From the NCBI RefSeq assembly GCF_019049245.1, contig NZ_JAGMUK010000015.1, positions 240,759-304,758 on the forward strand: a DNA stretch of 64,000 bases, read 5' to 3'. Positions 36,523 through 44,719 of this stretch are shown piece by piece. The stretch is from Streptomyces sp. AC555_RSS877. Lineage in GTDB: Bacteria; Actinomycetota; Actinomycetes; Streptomycetales; Streptomycetaceae. A program made the position numbers and the translations under genes. Position 1 is the first letter of the stretch, and every line of letters starts with the position of its first letter. The notes under the pieces are model-generated. The model was not told the origin of the DNA. It was given only the letters and a program-made list of their open reading frames with translations, and did not search any database.

Positions 36523-36690
36523 GTGACCGAATCCACGCATGACGAGGCCCAGGGACCGGCACTCGGCTCACCCCTCAACTGGCCGCGTGCGGCGGCCCTG
36601 GGCGCGAACGACGGCATCGTCTCCACCGCGGGGCTCTTGGTGGAGATCGCCATAAAGCAAGCGCGTACCGTCGGTAATACTTGTGGGTAA
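36523..36690 (+). pseudogene. Truncated remnant of a VIT1/CCC1 family transporter gene
   Basis: A GTG at 36523 opens a reading frame whose first 40 codons match the conserved N-terminus of VIT-family iron/manganese transporters: GSPLNWPRAAALGANDGIVS then TAGLLVEIA. The family should continue for about 190 more residues with several membrane helices. Instead the reading changes to unrelated KQARTVGNTCG and stops at 36690, and the next gene begins 43 bp later. The body of the gene has been deleted. The lost segment ends close to the promoter of the sterol-desaturase-like gene. Confidence 0.78.
36666..36676. promoter_or_regulatory. Palindrome TACCGTCGGTA before the fatty-acid-hydroxylase gene
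   Basis: A perfect 5-bp inverted repeat (TACCG-T-CGGTA) 57 bp upstream of the ATG at 36733, followed by TAATACTTGTGGGTAAC. It looks like a TetR- or MarR-type operator overlapping a promoter. The regulator is not adjacent. Confidence 0.35.
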
Positions 36691-36732
36691 CAACGTCTAG
36701 CCGCGGCCGACCAGCGGTTCTACGGTGCCCTC

Positions 36733-37605
36733 ATGCCGAACCTGCCCGATGTCGTGCTGTGGTCGATCCCCGCCTTCGTGCTGCTCACGTTGATCGAGAT
36801 GATCAGCGTCCGCCTCCATCCCGACGAGGAAGCGGCCGGCTACGAGGCCAAGGACGCGGCGACAAGCGTCGGCATGGGACTCGGGAGCCTGGCCTTCGAC
36901 TTCCTGTGGAAGATACCGATCGTCGCCATCTACACGGCGGTGTACGAACTCACCCCCATGCGGGTGCCCGTACTGTGGTGGACCGTCCCTTTGATGCTGC
37001 TCGCCCAGGACTTCTTCTACTACTGGTCACACCGCGGACACCACGTCATCCGCATCCTGTGGGCCTGCCACGTCGTCCACCACTCCAGCCGCAGGTTCAA
37101 CCTCACCACCGCCCTGCGCCAGCCCTGGACCTCGCTGACCGTCTGGCCGTTCTACGTCCCCCTCGTGGCCCTCGGCGTGCACCCGGCCGCCCTCGCGTTC
37201 TGCTCATCCGCGAACCTCGTCTACCAGTTCTGGATCCACACAGAGCGGATCGACAGGATGTCCCGCTGGTTCGAGTACGTCTTCAACACGCCGTCGCACC
37301 ACCGGGTGCACCATGCTTCCCAGGGCGGCTATCTGGACCGCAACTTCGGCGGCATCCTCATCGTCTGGGACCGGCTCTTCGGATCATTCGTCGCCGAGAC
37401 CGTGCGGCCCGTCTACGGGTTGACCAAGAACATCGACACGTTCAACCCGATCAAGGTGGCCACTCATGAGTACGTCGCCATCGTCAAGGACGTGAAGGCG
37501 GCGGCCGGTTGGCGCGAGCGCGCGGGGCGGGTGTTCCGGGGACCCGGGTGGCAGCCGGCGCCCGCGCCCGCGCCGGAAGCGGCCGGGGAAACCGTGGTCG
37601 CGTGA
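36733..37605 (+). CDS. Fatty acid hydroxylase / sterol desaturase superfamily protein
   Basis: 290 aa integral membrane di-iron enzyme. All histidine clusters are present: YYWSHRGHHVIRI, ACHVVHHSSRRFN and NTPSHHRVHHASQGG, with about four membrane helices (IPAFVLLTLIEMI, WWTVPLMLLAQDFF and others). The superfamily includes C-5 sterol desaturases, fatty acid hydroxylases and alkylglycerol monooxygenase. The product overlaps the lysoplasmalogenase gene by 4 bp, which suggests action on ether lipids; that is inference. The ATG at 36733 has no strong ribosome site. Confidence 0.92.
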   Translation: MPNLPDVVLWSIPAFVLLTLIEMISVRLHPDEEAAGYEAKDAATSVGMGLGSLAFDFLWKIPIVAIYTAVYELTPMRVPVLWWTVPLMLLAQDFFYYWSHRGHHVIRILWACHVVHHSSRRFNLTTALRQPWTSLTVWPFYVPLVALGVHPAALAFCSSANLVYQFWIHTERIDRMSRWFEYVFNTPSHHRVHHASQGGYLDRNFGGILIVWDRLFGSFVAETVRPVYGLTKNIDTFNPIKVATHEYVAIVKDVKAAAGWRERAGRVFRGPGWQPAPAPAPEAAGETVVA

Positions 37606-38315
37606 CCCTACGCCGAGTCCTTCTCGCCGCCTTCGCGCTGGTCGCCGCCGCGGATCTCGTGTGCCTCGGCCTGGGGTTCGGCCCCGGGCACACCGTCGCC
37701 AAGCCGCTGCTGATGCCGCTCCTGGCCGCGTACGCGGCATCACGCGGCGCCCCCCGCCTCCTGCTCGCCGCCCTCGTCTTCGGCTGGGGCGGCGACGTCC
37801 TGCTGCTGTCCGACGCCGAGCCGGCCTTCCTCGCCGGCATGGCCTCGTTCGCGGCCGGCCACATCTGCTATCTCGCCCTCTTCAAGGCGTACGGCAGAGG
37901 GCACGGCAGGGCGTACCGCTTCAGGACGTACGGCGACGCACGCGCGCGTGACGGACTGCTCGTCCCTGCCTGTGCCACCGCCCTGCTCGCCACCGTGGCC
38001 TCGCTCTGGCCGGACCTGCCCGCAGACCTTCGCGTTCCCGTCGCCGGCTACAGCCTCCTGCTCACGGCCATGGCGTACGCGGCAGCGACCCGGCTCGGGC
38101 TCCTCGCCGGCCTCGGCGGTGCGCTCTTCCTGCTGTCCGACACCCTGATCGCCACCGGCGTCGCCGACTGGCCCCAGCCGCCGCGACCCGACCTGTGGAT
38201 CATGCTCACCTACCTCGCCGCGCAACTCCTCCTCACCGCCGGCACACTCGATGCCCACGACAGGCGTCCGGCACCGGTGACGGCGTACGGGGAAGTGCGC
38301 TCGACCACCCCCTGA
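37602..38315 (+). CDS. YhhN/TMEM86-type lysoplasmalogenase
   Basis: 237 aa, about eight hydrophobic segments, fitting the YhhN family. Motifs: KPLLMPLLAAYA, LVFGWGGDVLLL and FLLSDTLIATGV, the regions with conserved Asp residues that form the active site in TMEM86/YhhN lysoplasmalogenases. These enzymes cleave the vinyl-ether bond of lysoplasmalogens. The GTG at 37602 overlaps the stop of the preceding gene as GTGA, so the two proteins are made together. It converges on the CopD-like gene with a 48-bp gap. Confidence 0.9.
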   Translation: MTLRRVLLAAFALVAAADLVCLGLGFGPGHTVAKPLLMPLLAAYAASRGAPRLLLAALVFGWGGDVLLLSDAEPAFLAGMASFAAGHICYLALFKAYGRGHGRAYRFRTYGDARARDGLLVPACATALLATVASLWPDLPADLRVPVAGYSLLLTAMAYAAATRLGLLAGLGGALFLLSDTLIATGVADWPQPPRPDLWIMLTYLAAQLLLTAGTLDAHDRRPAPVTAYGEVRSTTP

Positions 38316-38363
38316 GCGCACCTCCGGTTGATCACCGGCTGAGGCTCCCGGACCGCAAGAGCC

Positions 38364-39395
38364 TCACCAGCGGATCGGCACCGGCAACGCCGTCAGCAGA
38401 CCCGACACCGCGACCACCACGCCCAGCGCGACGACCTCCGCGCGCGCGGGCGAGTAGGCGGTCAGCGGGTCGGCGGCCCGGCCGAGCCGGATCCGCGCCC
38501 ACAGGGCGAGCGCGGCGACGGCGGCCACGAGGAGCACCTTGGCCAGCAGGACGCGTCCGTACGCCGTCGTCGTCAGCTGCTCCAGGATCGTCTCCCCAGG
38601 CATGCGGCGCAGCGAACTGGCCACCCCGGTCGCCGTGATGGCGGCGAGCAGCACGGCCGCCACGCGCGCGTAGAGGCCCAGCAACGCCACGCCCGCTTCC
38701 GAGGGCCCCCAGCGCCGCAGCATCCGCAACGCGTAGAGCAGACCGCCCGCCCACAGCGCCGCGCACGTCAGATGCACCAGCGTCAGCCCGGAGCCGACCA
38801 GCGGGCTCTGCTCGGTGGTGGGATGCGCACGCAGGGCCTCGGCCACGACCACCGCGGCCAGCGGCCACACCTGCGTCGCCGGTCGCGCAGAGAGCGTGCA
38901 CAGCCCGGCGGCGAGGAACCCGTTGACCTCCACCAGGGCGAGCTTCCCGTCCCGCGACTCGTAGAGGCCGCCGACGTCGATCTCGGTGATGCTGCCCGGC
39001 ACCGCGTTCCCCGTCGCCACGATCGACGCGAGCCCCAGTGCGGCGACGAAACCGGCGGCGGCCGCGTACGGGGCCCAGCCGCGGGGTGCGGCGTCCGGAG
39101 CGCCGGGCACGGCACGGAGCAGCCGCCGTACGAACAACTCGCCCACCGGCACGCACAGGGCCGCGAACAGTACGGTGCGCAGCAGCGCGACAGCGCCGAC
39201 GCCGGGTGCGGCGGCCTCTCCGGTGCCCTGCAGCGCGGTGGACGGCCCGAGCAGCGGCACCAGCGCGGCCAGCAGCACCAGGACCAGGACGGCGACGGCC
39301 CGGCCGGTCCCGGGTCGCCGCACGGGCTCGGTCGCGCCGGACACGCCGGGCGTGGGTCTTGGCAAGGTCACCTCGAGATCTTCACCAGCCGTCAT
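38364..39395 (-). CDS. CopD-domain copper resistance family membrane protein
   Basis: 343 aa with about nine hydrophobic segments. The C-terminal region (from about 200: LTLVHLTCAALWAGGLLYAL, RVAAVLLAAITATGVASS, GRVLLAKVLLVAAVAALALW) matches the CopD copper-resistance domain, with its conserved His and the TxYGRxLLxK motif. CopD proteins are thought to move copper across the inner membrane. The N-terminal part has extra helices. The start is uncertain: ATG at 39395 is used, but in-frame ATGs at 39437 and 39446 also exist and none has a clear ribosome site. No copper chaperone gene is adjacent. Confidence 0.85.
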   Translation of the reverse strand: MTAGEDLEVTLPRPTPGVSGATEPVRRPGTGRAVAVLVLVLLAALVPLLGPSTALQGTGEAAAPGVGAVALLRTVLFAALCVPVGELFVRRLLRAVPGAPDAAPRGWAPYAAAAGFVAALGLASIVATGNAVPGSITEIDVGGLYESRDGKLALVEVNGFLAAGLCTLSARPATQVWPLAAVVVAEALRAHPTTEQSPLVGSGLTLVHLTCAALWAGGLLYALRMLRRWGPSEAGVALLGLYARVAAVLLAAITATGVASSLRRMPGETILEQLTTTAYGRVLLAKVLLVAAVAALALWARIRLGRAADPLTAYSPARAEVVALGVVVAVSGLLTALPVPIRW

Positions 39396-39472
39396 GGAGC
39401 AGGGCAAGTCCAGGAATACAACGGGGACGTACGGCATTCCGCTCATCGATACGTTTGCGGCCCGACCGTGAC

Positions 39473-40843
39473 TCAGCTCCAGCGCGGCGCGTCCGCTCCC
39501 CAGGGCCCCGGCGGCCGTGCCCAGTCGGCCGGGCCGCCCTCGAAGGAGACCGGCGACAGGGCGTACCGCAGCCGCCCGAGCCCGCTGTCCGCCTCCGCCA
39601 GCCAGGGGCCGGGCCCTTCGTACGGGGCGCCCTCGACGCCGCCCGCCCCGCCCCCGTCCACCAGCCACCGGGCCGTCCGCGCCAGCGCCAGCCGTACGAC
39701 CCGGCTGCCGCCCTCGTACGACTGCTCGGTCAGCGCCCGCAGTACGGCCGCCGCCAGCAGGTATCCCGTCCCGTGGTCCAGGGCCTGTGCCGGCAGCGCG
39801 CCGGGCTGCTCCACCGAGCCCTCGACGGTGGCGATCCCCGTGGCCACCTGGACCAGGCTGTCGAATCCACGCCGCGTGCCCCAAGGCCCGTACCCGCCCC
39901 ACGCCGACAACTGCGCCACGACCACACCGGGCCGCCGCTCGGCGAGCGCCCGAGCCGACAGCCCGAACCGGTCCAGCGCACCTGGCCGGTACCCGGTGAC
40001 GACCACGTCCGCCGTCCCGAGCAGTTCCTCGAAGGCGTGCCGGCCGACCACGAGGTCGAGCGTCGTCGACCGCTTCCCGAAGCCCGTGTCGGCGTGCTGG
40101 TCGGGGAGTTCGGGCAACCGCGGCGGGTCCACGCGCAGCACGTCCGCGCCCAGCAGGGCGAGCGTGCGGGTGGCGACCGGGCCCGCGACCACCCGGGTCA
40201 GATCCAGGACGCGCAGTCCGGCGGCGGGCAGCAGGGGCGTCGATGTCGCGTCGGCCGGGGCGAGCACGCGCGCGTGCGTGGAGTCCAGCCGCTCGCGCTC
40301 GATCAGCGGCCGTCCGGCCACCAGGGCGCCCTGCTCGTGCTCTGCCCACTCCTTCGGCGTGCGCAGTGCCACGGCGAGGCCGCCGGCCGCGTACACGGCC
40401 TCCTCGACCTCCCGGGAGGACCGCTCGGCGAGCGCCGCCTCGACGGCTGCCACGTCCTTGGGCACCCCCAAAGCGTCCAGCAGCCGCGCCCGATGGTGCG
40501 GGTAGTTCGCGTGTGTGCGCACCCACCCGTCGGCCGTGCGCCAGAACCGGGACAGGGGTGCGAAGGTGACCGGGGCCCGCCCGTCGACCAGGAGATGCCG
40601 CTCACTGACGAAGGCCGCTGCCACGGCGCCGTCGTCCACCCGGACCCCGGGCACGTCCGGGAGCCCGGCGCGCCGAGCTCCCAGCTCGGCGGCGGCCAGC
40701 GCGCACGCGCCTACGCAGGCCCGCGCCAACTCCCTCACGGGAAGGCGCCCTTGCAGAGCGCCTTCCCGTACCACGGTCGATACGCGCGGGAGAAGGGCGG
40801 GATCACCGCCCAACGCGGACCAGGCGTGCCCGATGTCGGTCAT
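39473..40843 (-). CDS. CoA transferase, CaiB/BaiF (family III), atypical domain order
   Basis: 456 aa. The usual family III N-terminus (GLRVLDLTRVVAGPVATRTL then ALLGADVLRVDPP) appears only at about residue 210, followed by TTLDLVVGRHAFEELLGTAD and QLSAWGGYGPWGTRRGFDSL. The preceding 200 residues (DGWVRTHANYPHHRARLLDA, REVEEAVYAAGGLAVALRTP) look like the C-terminal half of the same family. The protein therefore seems circularly permuted or built from two trimmed copies. It should transfer CoA between carboxylic acids. The ATG at 40843 lies beside a perfect 6-bp palindrome that may be an operator. Confidence 0.85.
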   Translation of the reverse strand: MTDIGHAWSALGGDPALLPRVSTVVREGALQGRLPVRELARACVGACALAAAELGARRAGLPDVPGVRVDDGAVAAAFVSERHLLVDGRAPVTFAPLSRFWRTADGWVRTHANYPHHRARLLDALGVPKDVAAVEAALAERSSREVEEAVYAAGGLAVALRTPKEWAEHEQGALVAGRPLIERERLDSTHARVLAPADATSTPLLPAAGLRVLDLTRVVAGPVATRTLALLGADVLRVDPPRLPELPDQHADTGFGKRSTTLDLVVGRHAFEELLGTADVVVTGYRPGALDRFGLSARALAERRPGVVVAQLSAWGGYGPWGTRRGFDSLVQVATGIATVEGSVEQPGALPAQALDHGTGYLLAAAVLRALTEQSYEGGSRVVRLALARTARWLVDGGGAGGVEGAPYEGPGPWLAEADSGLGRLRYALSPVSFEGGPADWARPPGPWGADAPRWS

Positions 40844-40844
40844 G

Positions 40845-40859
40845 ACTGCACTATGCAGT
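40845..40859. promoter_or_regulatory. Palindrome ACTGCA-CTA-TGCAGT immediately upstream of the CoA-transferase start
   Basis: Perfect 6-bp arms with a 3-bp centre, directly upstream of the ATG at 40843 on the minus strand. A bound repressor here would block transcription or a leaderless start. Confidence 0.4.
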
Positions 40860-40877
40860 ATTGACCGAATCAACATA

Positions 40878-40915
40878 TTGACCTGGTTGACCTGTCTGAC
40901 CTGCTAGGTGACCGG
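40878..40915. repeat. 9-bp direct repeats of TTGACCTG in the protease/CoA-transferase gap
   Basis: TTGACCTG at 40878-40885 and 40887-40894, CTGACCTG at 40896-40903, then GTGACCGG at 40908-40915; an extra TTGACC is at 40861. The first three copies have a strict 9-bp period. They lie between the subtilase stop and the CoA-transferase start, next to the palindrome at 40845-40859. Confidence 0.65.
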
Positions 40916-40920
40916 TCGGC

Positions 40921-42489
40921 CTACTTGGTCACCGCGTCCAGTGCGTCCGCGGTACCCCATCCGTAGAAGCCGTTGTAGTTCTTCGTCCCCTCGCACACCG
41001 CGTCGACCTTGCCGTCGCTGTTGATGTCGTACGGGTCCGTGCACGGCGTGGCGTCGGCCTCGGCGTACAGCAGCGCCTTCACCAGGGCCGGCGAGGCGTG
41101 CGGGTGCGTCGACTTGATCAGGGCGGCGACGGCCGCGACGTGCGGGCTCGCCATCGACGTACCGGCCATGTAGCCCCACTTGCCGCCGGGCAGGGTGCCC
41201 AGGATCAGCCCGCTGGTCGCGGGCGGGGCCGGCTTCTGATAGGCCGTCGAGTCGCCACCCGGAGCGGCGATGTCGACGACCCCCAGACCGTGGTTGGAGA
41301 AGGACGACTTGATGCCCTTGGCGCCGGTCGACGCGACCGTGACGACACCCGGCAACTGGGTCGGGATGTCAAGGCACTTCGAGGGGTCGATCACCCGGTC
41401 CGAGGGCGTGCCGTCGTTCGGCGAGACCGGGTCGGTGATCTCGTCGGCCGCGAGGTCGTAGTTCTCGTTCCCGGCCGCCGCGACGTTCACCGCGCCCTTC
41501 TTCTCCGCATACCGCGAGGCCCGACCGACCGCGTCGACGAGCGCCTTCTGGTCCGGGTCGTTCTTGCAGTTGAAGTACCACGGGTCGGTGTAATAGCTGT
41601 TGTTGGTCACGTCGACGCCGTGCGTGGCCGCCCACATGAAGCCGCAGACCACGGCCTCGGTGTAGAAGTAGCCGGCGGTGGTCGACACCTTGATGCCGGA
41701 GACCTTCACACCGGGCGCGACGCCGGTCATACCGACGCCGTTCTTGGCGGCCGCGATCTCACCGGCCACGTGCGTGCCGTGCGCGCTCTCGGACGCGCTC
41801 GGCCGCCACGCACCGTCGGTCGTGTCCGGCTTGCCCGTCACACAGTTGACCGACGCCGCCCGGTCGAAGTTCGGCGCGATGTCGGGGTGGGTGTCGTCGA
41901 CACCGGTGTCGATCACCGCGACGGTCACCTTGCTGCTGCCCAGCGACTTCTCGTGCGCCTTGTCCGCCTTGATGGCGGGCAGGTCCCACTGCAGGGACTC
42001 CAGAGGGTCCTGCCCGGCGGCGGCCTCGGCGTCGGCGGCGGCAACCTCCGCCGCGCTGAGCACCTTCGGCGCGCCCAGGTCGGTCGTCGACTGCGCGGGC
42101 AGCGGGGCGTTGCGGGTGTTGCCGGCCGACTCGACGCCCTTCACCTTGCGGATGGTCTTGGCGAAGTCGGCGTTCGACGAGTGGACGACGATCACGCCGA
42201 TCTGGTCGTACGACGTTACGATCGTGCCGCCGGCGTCGGCGATGGCCTCCTTGATCTGCCGGGAAGGACCGTGCCCGGGGCGGACGTTGACCACGTAGCT
42301 GAGGGCGGTGGCGTCGTCCGTGGCCGCGGAGGCGAGGACGTTGTTCACCGCGCCGGTGACGCCGGCCACGGTGCCGGGTACGTCGGCTGCGGACGCCGTG
42401 GCGCCCGGCAGGAACGCCAGGGCTGTCGTCAGGGCCATGCCGAGGGGGAGGGCGACCGCGCGGCGGTAGCGCGGCTGTGGCGCTGTCAT
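40921..42489 (-). CDS. Secreted S8 family serine peptidase (subtilase), copy 1
   Basis: 522 aa. Signal peptide (about 1-34, hydrophobic LPLGMALTTALAFLPGATAS). An I9-like propeptide region (about 63-120) includes SYVVNVRPGHG and QIGVIVVHSSNADFAKTIRK. The catalytic domain has the complete triad: Asp in VAVIDTGVDDTHPD, His in SAHGTHVAGEIAAAKNG and Ser in AGTSMASPHVAAVAALIKST; the oxyanion Asn is in VAAAGNENYD. A Ca-binding-like DPYDINSDGKVD is near the C-terminus. ATG at 42489. It is a tandem paralogue of the next upstream gene. Confidence 0.95.
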   Translation of the reverse strand: MTAPQPRYRRAVALPLGMALTTALAFLPGATASAADVPGTVAGVTGAVNNVLASAATDDATALSYVVNVRPGHGPSRQIKEAIADAGGTIVTSYDQIGVIVVHSSNADFAKTIRKVKGVESAGNTRNAPLPAQSTTDLGAPKVLSAAEVAAADAEAAAGQDPLESLQWDLPAIKADKAHEKSLGSSKVTVAVIDTGVDDTHPDIAPNFDRAASVNCVTGKPDTTDGAWRPSASESAHGTHVAGEIAAAKNGVGMTGVAPGVKVSGIKVSTTAGYFYTEAVVCGFMWAATHGVDVTNNSYYTDPWYFNCKNDPDQKALVDAVGRASRYAEKKGAVNVAAAGNENYDLAADEITDPVSPNDGTPSDRVIDPSKCLDIPTQLPGVVTVASTGAKGIKSSFSNHGLGVVDIAAPGGDSTAYQKPAPPATSGLILGTLPGGKWGYMAGTSMASPHVAAVAALIKSTHPHASPALVKALLYAEADATPCTDPYDINSDGKVDAVCEGTKNYNGFYGWGTADALDAVTK

Positions 42490-42577
42490 ATGTGAGTGTC
42501 TCCAGTTCGTTCGCGGTGTGGGACGGACCGTGCCGGGAGTCCGGAGGGCGAGGTGCCCGGGGTCACGGCGGTACGGG

Positions 42578-44107
42578 TCACTTCACCGCGCGCAGGGCGT
42601 TGACGATGCCGTGCCCGTAGAAGCCGTTGACGTGCTTGCCGCCCTTGCACACCGCATCCTGCGTGCCGTTGCCGTCCTGGTCGTACGACTCCGGGCAGGC
42701 GGTGGCGTCCGCCTGCGCCTTGAGCAGCGCCTGGAGCTGGGCCGACGTCGCCTTCGGGTGCGTCGACTTCAGCAGCGCGGCGACACCCGCGGCGTGCGGG
42801 GAAGCCATCGACGTGCCCTGGAGGAAGGCGTACTGGCCGTTCGGCATGGTGGACAGGATGCGGCCGTTCTTCGACGGCGTGTCCGGGATCTGGTAGAGCC
42901 GGTCGCCGCCCGGCGCGGCGACGTCGATGACGCCCTTGCCGTACGTGGAGTAGTACGACTTGAGGTTCTGGACGCCCGTCGCGCTGACCGTGACGACACC
43001 CGGCAGCTGCGTCGGCACGTCGAAGCACTCGTGCGGGTCGATGGTGCGCTCGACCGGCGTGGAGTCGTCGGGGCTGGAGTCGTCCACGATCGCGTCGGAG
43101 TCCAGGTCGTGGTTGGAGTTGCCCGCCGACGCGACGTTGAGCAGACCCTTGTGCTGGGCGTACAGCTGCGCCCTGTTGACCGCATCGACGATGGCCCGCT
43201 GATCGGGGTCGTCCATGCAGTTGTACAGCCACGGATCAACGTAGTAGCTGTTGTTGGTGATCTCGACACCGTGGTCGGCGGCGAACACGAAGGCGCACAC
43301 GACGCTCTCCGGGTAGAAGAGGCCGTTGTCCGGGTCGCTCACCTTGATGCCGGAAACCTTCACGCCCGGAGCAACACCGGCGACACCGATGCCGTTGCGG
43401 GCCGCGGCTATCTCACCGGCCACGTGCGTGCCGTGGTAGTCGTCCGCGGTGTACGGGCGCCAGGCGCCCTCGCTGGTGTCCGCCACGCCGCCGACACAGT
43501 TGGCCGACTGGGACGCGGAGAAGTTCGGGGCGAGGTCCGGGTGGGTGTCGTCGACGCCGGTGTCGATCACGGCGACGGTCACCTTGCGGCTGCCCGGGTT
43601 GATCTTCGCGGCTTTGTCGGCGCCGATCGCCCGGAGGTCCCACTGGTCGGCCTCAAGGGGCTCGCTGTCGGGCGTCGCCGCGGACGCGCTCTCGACCTTC
43701 GCGGCCTGCTCCTTCGACAGGAACTGCGCAGAACCCTCGTCGGTCGAGCCGGCGGCGGTCAGCGGCGTGGTGCGCGTGGCACCCGCCGACTGCACCCCGC
43801 GCACCCGGCGTATCTCCTTGCCGAAGTCCGGGTTCGACGAGTGGACGACGATCACGCCGATCTTCTCGTACGTGATCACGACGGTGCCGCCGGCCGCGGG
43901 CACCGCCTTCTTCACCGCTTCGATCGTGCGGCGGTCCAGCTTGGTGTTGACGACGTACGCCAGGTTGGGCGCGTCCACCGCCTGAGCGGAGGTCTCCGCC
44001 TGCGGGGCGGCCGACGCGGCCACGGGCAGGAAGCCCAGCGAGGCCGTCAGAGACAGCACGACGGGCACGGCAAGGGCAAGGCGGCGTCTGGAACGCAGAT
44101 GAGGCAT
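42578..44107 (-). CDS. Secreted S8 family serine peptidase (subtilase), copy 2
   Basis: 509 aa, closely similar in layout to its downstream neighbour. Signal peptide (about 1-33, LALAVPVVLSLTASLGFLPV), propeptide-like region with AYVVNTKLDRRTIEAVKKAV and KIGVIVVHSSNPDFGKEI, then the triad: Asp in VAVIDTGVDDTHPD, His in DYHGTHVAGEIAAARNG, Ser in QGTSMASPHAAGVAALLKST. The C-terminus again has an acidic DQDGNGTQD. The ATG at 44107 follows GGAG. An 88-bp gap separates it from copy 1. Both would degrade proteins outside the cell. Confidence 0.95.
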   Translation of the reverse strand: MPHLRSRRRLALAVPVVLSLTASLGFLPVAASAAPQAETSAQAVDAPNLAYVVNTKLDRRTIEAVKKAVPAAGGTVVITYEKIGVIVVHSSNPDFGKEIRRVRGVQSAGATRTTPLTAAGSTDEGSAQFLSKEQAAKVESASAATPDSEPLEADQWDLRAIGADKAAKINPGSRKVTVAVIDTGVDDTHPDLAPNFSASQSANCVGGVADTSEGAWRPYTADDYHGTHVAGEIAAARNGIGVAGVAPGVKVSGIKVSDPDNGLFYPESVVCAFVFAADHGVEITNNSYYVDPWLYNCMDDPDQRAIVDAVNRAQLYAQHKGLLNVASAGNSNHDLDSDAIVDDSSPDDSTPVERTIDPHECFDVPTQLPGVVTVSATGVQNLKSYYSTYGKGVIDVAAPGGDRLYQIPDTPSKNGRILSTMPNGQYAFLQGTSMASPHAAGVAALLKSTHPKATSAQLQALLKAQADATACPESYDQDGNGTQDAVCKGGKHVNGFYGHGIVNALRAVK

Positions 44108-44204
44108 GGGGTCTCCACATCATCCGGAAAACGAAACCGGCCCGAGGCACAGGTGGCGCTCGGGCAGGTACATGACGGGTGTTGCAGGCCCGAAGCTATC
44201 TCCC

Positions 44205-44243
44205 GAAGTCACTGGCCAGCAATGACTTACCAGAGGTGACTTC
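44205..44243. promoter_or_regulatory. Inverted repeat GAAGTCAC...GTGACTTC in the subtilase/DUF485 divergent region
   Basis: Perfect 8-bp arms at 44205-44212 and 44236-44243, with a third related half-site (ATGACTTAC, 44223-44231) between them. It is in the 255-bp region between divergent genes and could bind a regulator of either. No regulator gene is adjacent. Confidence 0.4.
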
Positions 44244-44362
44244 CAAAAGAAGCCCGCGTTGTTGAACCGGGGCTTGCGCGCCGCCGTGACCTTGGGCAGG
44301 GAACGCGAGGACACTCGCCCCCGATCCCCGTAACAACCGCATCCGCAACGCGAGGAGACTCC

Positions 44363-44719
44363 GTGGCCACCGACGCACCGCCCCCCTCGAAGGAGCAACA
44401 CAAACTCCCCTCACCCGAGGAGTTCACCGAGGTGGCGGAGAGCGCGGAGTTCGGTGAACTGCGCCGCTCCTACCGCTCCTTCGCCTTTCCGCTGACCGTC
44501 GGCTTCATCGCCTGGTACCTGCTGTACGTCCTGCTGTCCAACTACGCGGGCGACTTCATGGGCACCAAGGTCTTCGGCAACATCAACATCGCCTTCATCT
44601 TCGGCATCGCCCAGTTCCTCACCACCTTCCTCATCGCCTGGTGGTACTCGCGGCACGCCGCCGCGAAGCTCGACCCCAAGGCCGAGGCCATCAAGTCCCG
44701 AATGGAGGGCGGCGCATGA
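44363..44719 (+). CDS. DUF485 domain-containing membrane protein
   Basis: 118 aa. A polar N-terminus (to about residue 35) is followed by two membrane helices, FAFPLTVGFIAWYLLYVLLS and NINIAFIFGIAQFLTTFLIA, and a basic cytoplasmic tail. DUF485 proteins are the constant small partner of acetate/monocarboxylate sodium symporters. The GTG at 44363 has GAGGAG 6 bases upstream. Its stop overlaps the symporter start as ATGA. Confidence 0.93.
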   Translation: MATDAPPPSKEQHKLPSPEEFTEVAESAEFGELRRSYRSFAFPLTVGFIAWYLLYVLLSNYAGDFMGTKVFGNINIAFIFGIAQFLTTFLIAWWYSRHAAAKLDPKAEAIKSRMEGGA

